Positions 16,152-23,340 of a stretch of 27,672 nt of DNA are shown here, in pieces. The position numbers were made by a program, and so were the translations under genes. The DNA comes from Brooklawnia sp049651565 (GTDB taxonomy: Bacteria > Actinomycetota > Actinomycetes > Propionibacteriales > Propionibacteriaceae). The DNA lies in assembly GCF_049651565.1 (NCBI RefSeq), contig NZ_JBASCI010000082.1:1-27672 (forward strand), given 5' to 3'. Under the pieces are notes generated by a model. It had not been told where the DNA came from. It saw only the letters and a program-made list of their open reading frames with translations, and made no database searches. The number at the start of each line of letters is the position of its first letter. The first letter of the stretch is position 1.

Positions 16152-16195
16152 CGGCGTAGGCTGGCCCCCACTTGGCTCAGGGAAGGATCACGACG

Positions 16196-17105
16196 GTGCA
16201 CATCCTGCGGGTGTTCAACAACAACGTCGTGCTCGCCCGTGACGACACCGGCCGCGAGATCGTGCTCACCGGGCGCGGGCTGGGCTTCCAGGCCCGGCCC
16301 GGCGGCCCGGTCGACCGCAGCAAGGTGGTCCGGGTGTTCGTGCCCGAGGACGGCCGCAACGCCGACAACTTCGGGCTGATGCTCGCCTCCATCGCACCCG
16401 AGCACGTGGCCCTGGTCGACCGGGTGCTCGCCCCGGTCTGGGCCGAGCTGCGCCGCGAGCCGTCGTCCACCACCGTGCTGGCTCTGGCCGACCACCTCAG
16501 CTTCGCCATCAAGCGCGTCCAGCGCGGCATCGAGGGGGTGTTCCCGCTGCGCGCCGAGCTGGCGACCACCAGCAGGGAGGTGGCGCTGGGGGTGGCGGGT
16601 GTTCCCGCTGCGCGCCGAGCTGGCGCACCTCTACCCTCGCGAGCTGTACTGGGGCGAGCAGATCGTCGCCGCGGTGAACGCCGAGCTCGATGTCGAGTTG
16701 CCGCCCGAGGAGGCCATCCCGATCGCGATGCACCTGGTCAACGCGGCTTTCAACTCTGGGAATCTCGCCTTCACCTATCGGATGACCGGGGTTTTCTCGC
16801 AGATCCTCGAGATCATCGAGAGCGAGTACGGCCAGCCGCTGGACCGCGACTCGGTCAACGTCGGGCGGTTCATCACCCACCTGCGGTACTTCTTCGTCCG
16901 GGTGCACTCCGACGACCAGGTCGATGACGACCGGGGCATCTTCGCCGACGCCATCCGCAGCGCCCACCCCCGCGCCTACGGGTGCGCGGTCAAGGTGCGT
17001 GGACTACTGGAGATGCGGCTGGAGCAACCCATCACCGAGGACGAGACCGGCTACCTGGCCCTGCACATCGCCCGGCTCACCCGGCCGGAGCGGGTCAGGG
17101 CGTGA
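16196..17105 (+). pseudogene. bglG: BglG/LicT-family transcriptional antiterminator, frameshifted by a 61-bp tandem duplication
   Basis: GTG at 16196 follows GGAAGGA at 8 nt. Residues 1-55 are a CAT RNA-binding domain (HILRVFNNNVVLA, GRGLGFQARPG), which would bind the RAT upstream of bglF. PRD1 begins at about 65 (DHLSFAIKR at 101-109). At 16536-16564 and 16597-16625 the same 29 bp occurs twice, separated by 32 bp, so 61 bp have been added and the frame shifts. The normal frame then closes at 16925-16927 with about 120 unrelated residues. Removing one 61-bp unit restores a single 282-residue protein of normal LicT length, ending with PRD2 (RFITHLRYFFVR, YLALHIARLTRPERV). As it stands the product is CAT plus a partial PRD1. 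In SacY and LicT the isolated CAT domain is constitutively active, so the allele might raise rather than abolish bgl expression. Confidence 0.88.
16536..16625 (+). repeat. 29-bp direct repeat flanking a 32-bp insert inside bglG
   Basis: Identical 29-bp copies starting GGGTGTTCCCGC lie at 16536-16564 and 16597-16625. The 32-bp spacer at 16565-16596 carries CCACC and GGTGG blocks that could pair. The 61-bp unit is not a multiple of three. Recombination between the copies would excise exactly the extra sequence and restore the gene. Confidence 0.9.
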
Positions 17106-17129
17106 GGGTTGCGGGCTGGGCTGGGTGGT

Positions 17130-17297
17130 TCAGCACGCGGAATTCAGGGGCCGGTCGGTTCGGTCCGCGGGATGCAGGGGCTGGTCGGTTCGGTGCGCAG
17201 GATTCCGCTCCTGGGGCGGATCAGCCCGCGGAATCTCGACGCTGGGGCGGTTGAGCCCGCGGGATGCAAGGGCTGGTCGGTCCGGTCCGCGGATTCC
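17130..17297. repeat. Degenerate 30-31-bp tandem repeats, six units
   Basis: A GCGG-like core (GCAG in the third unit) recurs at 17137, 17167, 17197, 17228, 17259 and 17289, a period of 30-31 bp. Typical units read like CGGTCCGCGGGATGCAGGGG followed by CTGGTCGGTT. The array starts about 25 bp after the bglG stop and merges into palindromic element B. Units vary too much, and lack unique spacers, for a CRISPR array. Confidence 0.7.
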
Positions 17298-17675
17298 GGT
17301 TCTGGCACGCTCAAGGGCCGATATAAGCCTTTGAATCGATGTACACCGATTCCAGCGTGCCCAATCCGGAATTCCTGGCTGCCAACGCCCTCGGCGGACG
17401 CCGTGAGGTACGTCTCCGGTAGAGCGTGGATCGCGGCAGGTCGGAAAACTCGTGGTTCGGGATGCGCTCGCAGCCGTGAGCGCCCGGATCAGGCTCGGCC
17501 CTGTCAGGGAAAGCCCGCGGATGGAAGGCGGTGCCGGACTCGCGGAGGGCGGCCGCAGCCGGCACTCTCGCCACTCTGAGGGCTCAATCCCCAAGAATTC
17601 GGAATCTGGCACGCTGGATGGCCGAAAGCGGCCGCTGAATCGTTGTAGGCCGAATCCAGCGTGCCGAATTCCGAA
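17290..17675 (+). repeat. Composite repeat element, left copy (palindromes B and C)
   Basis: An approximately 386-bp unit with an ~85-bp palindrome at each end: B at 17290-17375 (ends GGATTCCGG and CCGGAATTCC) and C at 17598-17675 (22-bp arms, 20 matching, TTCGGAATCTGGCACGCTGG). Between them lie ~220 bp without a recognisable gene. The whole unit recurs in the same orientation at 20041-20432, with only scattered substitutions and one indel of about 10 bp (over 90 percent identical by eye). Palindrome C ends 10 bp past the stop of the leftward hydrolase gene and could end its transcript. Confidence 0.85.
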
Positions 17676-17684
17676 AACCCACCG

Positions 17685-18527
17685 TCAACCCCCTCCGGCA
17701 GCGGCCGCGATGTGCTTCTCCAACGCCGTCAGGAACTGGTCGGGGTGCTGGAGGAAGCACGAGTGGTCGCCGGGAAGCTTGAGGAGCCTCGCATCGGGCG
17801 CCATCGCAACGATGTCCTCGGTGATCGCGATGTCTGTCTCGGTGGAATCGGTGCCACGGACCGCCAGGATCGGCACGTCCAGGGCGCGCAGCCGGTCCAA
17901 CGAGTCAGTGAAGCTGCTGATAGCGCCGATGGTCGACAGGGCCTGCCGGTTCTGTGCCATCAGCGGCCACCGCGGGTGCGACTCGAAGTCGGTGTCCGGG
18001 TCGCCGATGCCGGCGCGTACCAGGAAGTTCTTGAGATCCTCGATGGTGATTGTCTCCCGGCGCGCGAAGTCATGATCGAAGGCCGTGGCCGCGGCCAGCG
18101 CCTCGGCGGCGTGCCCGGTGGCCCGAAGCACCCACGGGGCTTCCGGCTCGATCAGGGTCAGAGTGCGAACGCGTTCGGGGTACTCCAGCGCGAACGCCAG
18201 GCCGACACCGCCGCCGAGCGACCAGCCGGCCAGGTCGAATCGCTCGAGCCCGAGCGCATCCACCGTTGCCAGTAGGGCATCGCGTTCCATGCCGATGCTG
18301 TAGTCGGGCGGGATAGGTTCGCCCGCCTCCGCCAGTTCGACCGATCGCGGCTGGACGCGCACCACGGTGTGGCGATGGGCAAGCCGCTCGGCGTGGTCCT
18401 TCCACGATGCCCAGCCGGTGAGGATGCCGGGCACCAGCACGATTGGGTCGCCGGTGCCGGTCACCTCATGCAGCAGCCGGCTATCGCCCATCGGTACTCC
18501 GGGATCCGACGCGGTCATGGTGTCCAT
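17685..18527 (-). CDS. Alpha/beta-fold hydrolase
   Basis: A 280-residue alpha/beta hydrolase. The oxyanion-hole region is VLVPGILTGWASW (30-42). The nucleophile is Ser103 in the elbow GWSLGG, the acid is probably Asp227 in RGTDSTE, and the base is His255 in GDHSCF, so the catalytic triad looks complete. The cap region (about 130-205) is unlike well-known subfamilies and the substrate is unknown. AAGGAGG lies 6 nt before the ATG. The gene follows the AtpD-AtpG chimera with only 13 nt between stop and start, so the two are probably co-transcribed, and the hydrolase may once have been the last gene of the longer ATPase operon. It lies inside the segment bracketed by the composite repeats. Confidence 0.88.
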   Translation of the reverse strand: MDTMTASDPGVPMGDSRLLHEVTGTGDPIVLVPGILTGWASWKDHAERLAHRHTVVRVQPRSVELAEAGEPIPPDYSIGMERDALLATVDALGLERFDLAGWSLGGGVGLAFALEYPERVRTLTLIEPEAPWVLRATGHAAEALAAATAFDHDFARRETITIEDLKNFLVRAGIGDPDTDFESHPRWPLMAQNRQALSTIGAISSFTDSLDRLRALDVPILAVRGTDSTETDIAITEDIVAMAPDARLLKLPGDHSCFLQHPDQFLTALEKHIAAAAGGG

Positions 18528-18540
18528 ACTTGCCCTCCTT

Positions 18541-19464
18541 TCATGTTGTTACCCATCCCTGCTTCCGGGCCAGCCGGTCGGGCTTGGCGAGCGTCTCGAA
18601 CCCCGACACGATGTCCTGGAGTTCCTCGGTGATCGCCTGCTGGCGGCGCCGGTGGTAGCGCTGACCGAGCACGCCCAGGTGATCCTGGTTGTTCTGCTCG
18701 GCGGCCTGCATGGACGCCAACCGGCTGGCGTTCTCGGCGGCCATCGACTCGGCGTCGCGGAAGTACTCGGCGATGGTCAGCGCGGTGTGGCCGACCCGGA
18801 AGCGGGATCCGGGCGGCTCGTTCATCTGGCCGAAGACCAGCACGGTGTTGTCCAGCAGCCCGGCGTCCTGCACCTCGCGGTACATCTCCTCGGCCTCCCG
18901 CGACCGTTCGCCGATGCCGCAGAAGATGGTCACGCCGCGATGCCGGCCCACCACGTTGCGGATCAGCTCTGTGATCAGCACCGTCTTGCCGACCCCCGCA
19001 CCCCCGAACAGGCCGACCTTGCCGCCGCGTTCGATCGGCGCCAGGAGGTCCATGGCCTTGATCCCGGTGAGGAAGACCTCCGCAGTGGTGCCCTGCTCGG
19101 CCAGCGGAACCGGGGGCCTGCGCAGCGGACGCCACTGCCCGCCGGTCAGCTCCTGCTTGCCATCGATCGCCTGGCCGAACACGTCGACCACCCGCCCCAG
19201 CAGCCGATCGCCCACTGGCGCCAGTAGTGGGTGCCCGGTGTCCACCATGTCGGAGCCCCGTGCCAGCCCCCGGGTAGGGGTCAGGGCCACCCCGCGCACG
19301 ACCTGCGGGTCGAGGTGGTTGGCGACCTCGATGATCACCTGTCCGTCGGTCCCGGCCCGAAGCTCGTTGTTGATGCGCGGGAGCAGGTCGGGGAAGTACC
19401 CGTCCACGACGCTGCCACGCACGGCCAGCACCTGGCCCCGGTTCGCCCCTTCCCCACTGGGCAT
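18541..19464 (-). CDS. In-frame AtpD-AtpG chimera, remnant of an N-ATPase operon
   Basis: A 307-residue ORF (ATG 19464, GGAGGG 6 nt upstream). Residues 1 to about 237 are the N-terminal half of the beta subunit of an N-type (alternate, Na+-translocating class) F1Fo ATPase: beta-barrel domain with RGSVVDGYFPDLLP, then Walker A GGAGVGKT (154-161), FCGIGER, FGQMNEPPGSRFRVGHTALT and AEYFRD (232-237). RVGHTALT and the LLGRVVDVFG style point to the N-ATPase rather than the housekeeping type. Where Walker B (LLxIDN) should follow, the sequence switches to the C-terminal helix of a gamma subunit: ESMAAENASRLASMQAAEQN to AITEELQDIVSGFE. N-ATPase operons normally start with atpD and end with atpG, so one deletion between them explains the ORF. 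It lacks Walker B and the DELSEED-containing domain, so it cannot be a working ATPase. Confidence 0.88.
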   Translation of the reverse strand: MPSGEGANRGQVLAVRGSVVDGYFPDLLPRINNELRAGTDGQVIIEVANHLDPQVVRGVALTPTRGLARGSDMVDTGHPLLAPVGDRLLGRVVDVFGQAIDGKQELTGGQWRPLRRPPVPLAEQGTTAEVFLTGIKAMDLLAPIERGGKVGLFGGAGVGKTVLITELIRNVVGRHRGVTIFCGIGERSREAEEMYREVQDAGLLDNTVLVFGQMNEPPGSRFRVGHTALTIAEYFRDAESMAAENASRLASMQAAEQNNQDHLGVLGQRYHRRRQQAITEELQDIVSGFETLAKPDRLARKQGWVTT

Positions 19465-20035
19465 GGCTGCCCTCCGCTCGACGGCCGGGCGCCGTCCGTG
19501 CACGAGGGCCTGAATCGGCGCCGCAAGTTCGTGTACGTGTTGACCAGCCTAGGCGACCGGCCCAGCCGGTGGGCAGGTCAAGGCTACGGGTGCGCGTCGC
19601 GGTGGCAACCCATGGCAGCCAGCATCCCCCGAGCTGCATCCGCGGTAGGGCAGGGCCGGTCGGTCCCGGATGGCTGTTAACCCGTCAGCGGCCGGGTTGC
19701 CTGCGCCGGAACGGAGGCTCGATCGGGATGAGCTCATGGCGCAAGCGCGAGGCTTGCGGGTCTACTGGGCGGCGGGGCGTCCGCGACCGCCGGTCTGGAT
19801 CAGCGGTTGTCGTCGACCCGGTCGAACACGTCGGCCATCCTTCCCTGGAAGTTACCGGTCGACTTCTTCACCCCAGACCACTCGTAGATGTGGCGGACCT
19901 CGGCGATCGTGAAGTTGCGGCGCAGGAAGGTGGCCTGACCCAGACCACCACGACTCCTTCCAGGAGCGGACATGACCGCCACCAGCCGTACAACTACCGG
20001 TCGCGCCCGCCTGGGGCGGCCGAGCTACACCGGTG
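19465..20035. other. Gene-free stretch upstream of the AtpD-AtpG chimera
   Basis: About 570 bp without an intact gene. It contains the region that would hold the promoter of the leftward ATPase remnant, a small AACCCG/CGGGTT inverted repeat at 19679-19698, and on the minus strand a likely gene fragment at 19800-19982. A short rightward frame near 19670-19800 with DRDELMAQARGLRVYWAAGRP looks protein-like but is not recognised. Confidence 0.5.
19800..19982 (-). pseudogene. Possible fragment of a NrtR-like (Nudix-related) regulator
   Basis: A 60-residue leftward frame containing NFTIAEVRHIYEWSG and then GNFQGRM. This resembles the C-terminal winged helix of NrtR-like Nudix-derived regulators, where FTIAELRRVYE is followed by a short turn and NF(H/R)RK. 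The Nudix part is missing, no good ribosome-binding site is present, and the neighbourhood is rich in repeats. I read it as a gene remnant; the family call is tentative. Confidence 0.35.
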
Positions 20036-20040
20036 CCGCG

Positions 20041-20432
20041 GGATTCCGGTTTTGGCACGCTCAAGGGCCGATATCAGCCTTTGAATCGATGTACGCCGAT
20101 TCCAGCGTGCCCAATCCGGAATTCCTGGCTGTCAACGCCCTCGGGGGACGCCGTGATGTGCGTCTCCGGTAGAGCGTGGACTGCGGCAGGTCGGAAAACT
20201 CGTGGTTCGGGATGCGCTCGCAGCCGTGAGCGCCCGGATCAGGCTCCGCCCTGTCAGGGAAAGCCCGCGGATGGAAGGCGGTGCCGGACTCGGGTGCGGG
20301 GGAGGGCGGCCGCAGCCGGCATTCTCGCCACTCAGATGGCTCAATCCCCAAGAATTCGGGATCTGGCACGCTGGATGGCCGAAAGCGGCCGTTGAATCGT
20401 TATGGCGTGAATCCAGCGTGCCAGAATCCGAA
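20041..20432 (+). repeat. Composite repeat element, right copy (palindromes D and E)
   Basis: The second copy of the unit at 17290-17675, in the same orientation. Palindrome D is 20041-20115, with GGCCGATATCAGCC near its centre. Palindrome E is 20355-20432, with stem-forming GGCCGAAAGCGGCC. About 240 bp separate them. B matches D and C matches E much more closely than B matches C, so the pair was duplicated or transposed as a unit. The copy ends 85 bp before the NERD-helicase gene. Confidence 0.85.
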
Positions 20433-20506
20433 AAAGCGGCCGCACCCACCCCTCGAAGCAGCGAGCCCGAGGTGCTGATCCGCGTCCCCCAGCGCCGCCG
20501 GTGGGC

Positions 20507-20512
20507 GACAAT
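20507..20512 (+). promoter_or_regulatory. Putative -10 element for a leaderless transcript
   Basis: GACAAT ends 5 nt before the ATG of the NERD-helicase gene, and no Shine-Dalgarno sequence precedes that ATG. The spacing puts the transcript start at or next to the start codon, as in the leaderless mRNAs common in actinobacteria. Confidence 0.4.
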
Positions 20513-20517
20513 CAGTC

Positions 20518-22233
20518 ATGGCTGCACGCACGTATCCCACTGACCCGGCCTTCCAAACCGCGTCCGAGAAGGACGTCTGGCAGCGGGTGGTGAGGCAGTT
20601 GGGACCGGAGTGTGTGGTGCTGGCCAATGTCCGGGTGGCCGACGCCCACAAGGACCACGAGGCCGACCTGGTGCTGCTGGCGCCGGACTCCGGGATCGTG
20701 GTGGTGGAGGTGAAGGGCAGCCACGTCTGGGTTGAGGATGGCAAGTGGTTCATCGAGCGTGGCGAGGGGCCGGAGCGGATCCACCCGGTCGACCAGGCCC
20801 GGGACGCCCAGTACGCGCTGCGGCACTACGTCGAGTCCGATCCGCGTTGGGGGAGCCGTGGACGCGTCCGGTGGAGCCACCACGTGGTGCTGGCCCGCAC
20901 CGACCTGGATGACCAGTTCGCCTTGCCCGACCTGCCGCGTTGGCAGGTGAGCGGATGCGGCGACCTGGCCGAGCTGGGGCAGCGGTTGTTCGACACCACC
21001 TGGCGCTGGCAACGGGACGCCGCGGCGCCGACCCGCGACGACGTCGAGCTGGCCCTCCGGATCCTGGCCGGCCGGTTCCCGCCGCCCCGCGACGTGGTGG
21101 CGGTGGCAGCCGACCGGGAGGACCGCGCCCAACGCCTGACCACCGAGCAGGCCAACCTGCTCAAGGTAACCCGGCTGCTCCCGCGGCTGGAGATCCGCGG
21201 CGGTGCAGGCAGCGGCAAGACGGTGCTGGCGATGCAGCAGGCGCGCGACCTGGCCTCAGGTCGGCTGCTCGGTGAGAAGAAGCGGGTGGCCGTCGTCTGC
21301 TACTCCTACGGGCTGGGCACCTACCTGCGGCGGTCGCTGCTGGTCGGGCAGCGGTCGCGGCGTCCGGCGTTCGTCGGCACGTTCGAGGACCTGGGCCGCA
21401 GTTGGGGCTTGAGCGAGTTCGGCTCCCGCGACGACTCCCGGTTCTGGGAGGTCGAACTGCCGCGCCGGATGGCGGCCGCGGTCGCCGAAGTACCTTATGA
21501 ACGCAAGTTCGACTGCGTGATCGTCGACGAGGCGCAGGACTTCGCCGACGACTGGTGGTTGCCGCTGCTCGGCGCGCTGCGGGACGAGGAGAGCGGCGGA
21601 CTCTACGCGTACTCCGACGAGCGGCAGCGGGTGTTCGCCCGGTTCGGCCGCCCTCCGGTCCAGTTGATCCCGCTGGTGCTCGACCACAACCTCCGCAACA
21701 CCCGGCAGATCGCCCAGACGTTCGTCCCGCTGGCACCCACCGGCATGGAGCTGCGCGGCGGGGATGGGCCGCTGGTGACGTTCGTCCCGGCCGGCAAGGA
21801 CGCCGCGCTGGCGGTCGCCGACGAGCAGGTGGACGTGCTGTTCGACGAGGGTTGGGACGCCGCCGACATCGCGCTGATCACCCTCGGCCAGCGGCACCCG
21901 GTCCAGGTCGAGCGGCAGGCGTCCCTCGGCCAGCAGGGCTACTGGGAGCAGTTCTGGGACACCGACGACATCTTCTACGGCCACGTGCTGGGCTTCAAGG
22001 GGATGGAGCGGCGGGCGGTCGTGCTGTGCGTGAATGAGGACGGCAGCCGCGACCGGGCATCCGAACGGCTCTACGTCGGACTGTCCCGACCCACCGACCG
22101 GCTCATCGTGGTCGGTGATCCGGACGCGATCCGGCGGATGGGTGGCGCAGAGGTGTGCCGGGAGCTTGGCCTGCCATTCGGTGACGGGCCGGACGCGTGG
22201 AGATCTCGGCCAGATTCCGACATGTCCCGATGA
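20518..22233 (+). CDS. NERD nuclease domain fused to a UvrD-like SF1 helicase
   Basis: A 571-residue protein. Residues about 12-125 are a NERD (nuclease-related) domain, with the acidic/Lys pattern EADLVLL (48-54) and VVVEVKG (61-67) of PD-(D/E)xK-like folds. From about 205 a superfamily 1 helicase/ATPase follows: Walker A GGAGSGKT (228-235), Walker B VDEAQD (336-341), a motif III-like YSDERQ (365-370), a motif IV-like HNLRNT (390-395), and a C-terminal motif VI RLYVGLSRPTDRL (517-529). The architecture implies DNA processing with ATP-dependent unwinding. NERD-helicases are sometimes found near defence genes, but their physiological role is not settled. Here the gene stands alone, directly after composite repeat D/E, with no obvious partner. 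Confidence 0.88.
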   Translation: MAARTYPTDPAFQTASEKDVWQRVVRQLGPECVVLANVRVADAHKDHEADLVLLAPDSGIVVVEVKGSHVWVEDGKWFIERGEGPERIHPVDQARDAQYALRHYVESDPRWGSRGRVRWSHHVVLARTDLDDQFALPDLPRWQVSGCGDLAELGQRLFDTTWRWQRDAAAPTRDDVELALRILAGRFPPPRDVVAVAADREDRAQRLTTEQANLLKVTRLLPRLEIRGGAGSGKTVLAMQQARDLASGRLLGEKKRVAVVCYSYGLGTYLRRSLLVGQRSRRPAFVGTFEDLGRSWGLSEFGSRDDSRFWEVELPRRMAAAVAEVPYERKFDCVIVDEAQDFADDWWLPLLGALRDEESGGLYAYSDERQRVFARFGRPPVQLIPLVLDHNLRNTRQIAQTFVPLAPTGMELRGGDGPLVTFVPAGKDAALAVADEQVDVLFDEGWDAADIALITLGQRHPVQVERQASLGQQGYWEQFWDTDDIFYGHVLGFKGMERRAVVLCVNEDGSRDRASERLYVGLSRPTDRLIVVGDPDAIRRMGGAEVCRELGLPFGDGPDAWRSRPDSDMSR

Positions 22234-22391
22234 GCTGCCGGAACGGAACCGACGCGTGGCAAGTCCGAGCTGGTGTCAGATGGGTCTGCGAATCCCCTCG
22301 CGGCGGTTGGCTCCGCCACCCCGGCAGATGAACATGGGCTTGGTCACCACAGCGGTGGAGGTCGTCACTGGAGGAGATTGACGGGATCCGG

Positions 22392-23078
22392 TCAGCCGAT
22401 CAGGAAGTGTCCGGTCACCAGGTAGCCAAGCCCGTCGACGACCAGCAGCAGCCCGGCTGTCAACCCGACCACCGTGACCACGCGGTGGATCCGGGCCGCG
22501 TTCCGGGTCCAGGCCCGTTCCAGTCGGGCGGCGGCCGTGCGCTGCCGGTCGAACAACGAGACCGCGACCAGCCCGATCAGCAACCACTGCGCGACCACGA
22601 ACCAGATCACCAGACCGACCAGGTGCACCAGCACGTCGGAGTTGCGCGCGGTCACCGAGACGATGGCATAGAACGCCGGATCAAGCAGCGCGGTCAGCCC
22701 GAACGCCAGGCCGGCCAGCGCCATGGCGCCCACCGAGGAGCCGCGGGTCCGGTGCTGCTGCGGCGTCTCGGGCCTGGCGCCACGTCGCAGCCGCAACACC
22801 GCCCAGCCGAGAATGACGCCAGCCGCCAGCGCGACAAAGGCCCACACCATTCCCGGTAGCTGCAACCACGACTCGACCGTCGACACCAACGGCCCGACCA
22901 CCCGGCCGGCCAGCACACCCAGCCCGATCGGGGCCACCGCCGAGGTCAACAGGAAGACCAGCGCGGCCCACCGCGAGGCACCCCGGGCCAGCGCGGCTCC
23001 GACCAGCAGGGCACCGTACGGGTCGAACCCGGCCACGCCCAGCCCGGTGGCCGCCAACACGAACCTGGGCCCCACCAC
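22392..23078 (-). CDS. Small polytopic membrane protein, LysE/GAP-like
   Basis: About 228 residues if it starts at the GTG at 23078; AGGTGG lies 4 nt upstream. It has about six hydrophobic segments. A motif is repeated in the two halves: GVAGFDPYGALLVG near the N terminus and GLTALLDPAFYAI past the middle. This inverted-repeat type of 3+3 helix layout, with a Gly/Pro-containing first helix, is typical of the LysE exporter superfamily (LysE, CadD, GAP). The central loop is basic (RLRRGARPE). The substrate is unknown. It is transcribed divergently from lysX. The frame stays open upstream to 23408 but loses membrane character there, so the long form is unlikely. Confidence 0.65.
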   Translation of the reverse strand: MVGPRFVLAATGLGVAGFDPYGALLVGAALARGASRWAALVFLLTSAVAPIGLGVLAGRVVGPLVSTVESWLQLPGMVWAFVALAAGVILGWAVLRLRRGARPETPQQHRTRGSSVGAMALAGLAFGLTALLDPAFYAIVSVTARNSDVLVHLVGLVIWFVVAQWLLIGLVAVSLFDRQRTAAARLERAWTRNAARIHRVVTVVGLTAGLLLVVDGLGYLVTGHFLIG

Positions 23079-23340
23079 CCAACCACCTCGCTGCCGCTCC
23101 AGAACAACAGGCTGCTGCCCGACCACTCCGGTCCGGCACCCGCTGCAATGGTCCCAGACCAGCCCATCCGCTTTCGTGCGACTGGCGAGCACGTCGCGGC
23201 AATCGATCATGGTCTGCTGTCGGACGACCCACGGTTGGCAAGCTCGTACCCTGACATTGGGTCGAGGCGGTACCAGGCCACTGCAAGGTCGTGCCTGCCG
23301 GACCGCACAGCTCATCGGTGCCGTTCGATGGGAGGACGCG

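Noticed and set aside
16196..17105. bglG frameshift as a simple homopolymer sequencing error
   Set aside because: The shift is caused by 61 extra bases bounded by perfect 29-bp repeats, not by one or two bases in a homopolymer. Misassembly is still possible and should be checked with long reads.
17130..17297. CRISPR array
   Set aside because: Although the period is ~30 bp, the units are contiguous and degenerate, without alternating identical repeats and unique spacers, and no cas genes are present.
18541..19464. Intact ATP synthase beta subunit
   Set aside because: The protein is about 160 residues short, lacks Walker B and the C-terminal helical domain, and its last ~70 residues belong to a gamma subunit.
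22723..23340. N-terminal extension of lysX by about 200 codons
   Set aside because: This part is antisense to the membrane protein gene and low-complexity. The GTG at 23341 has a ribosome-binding site and gives the normal family length.
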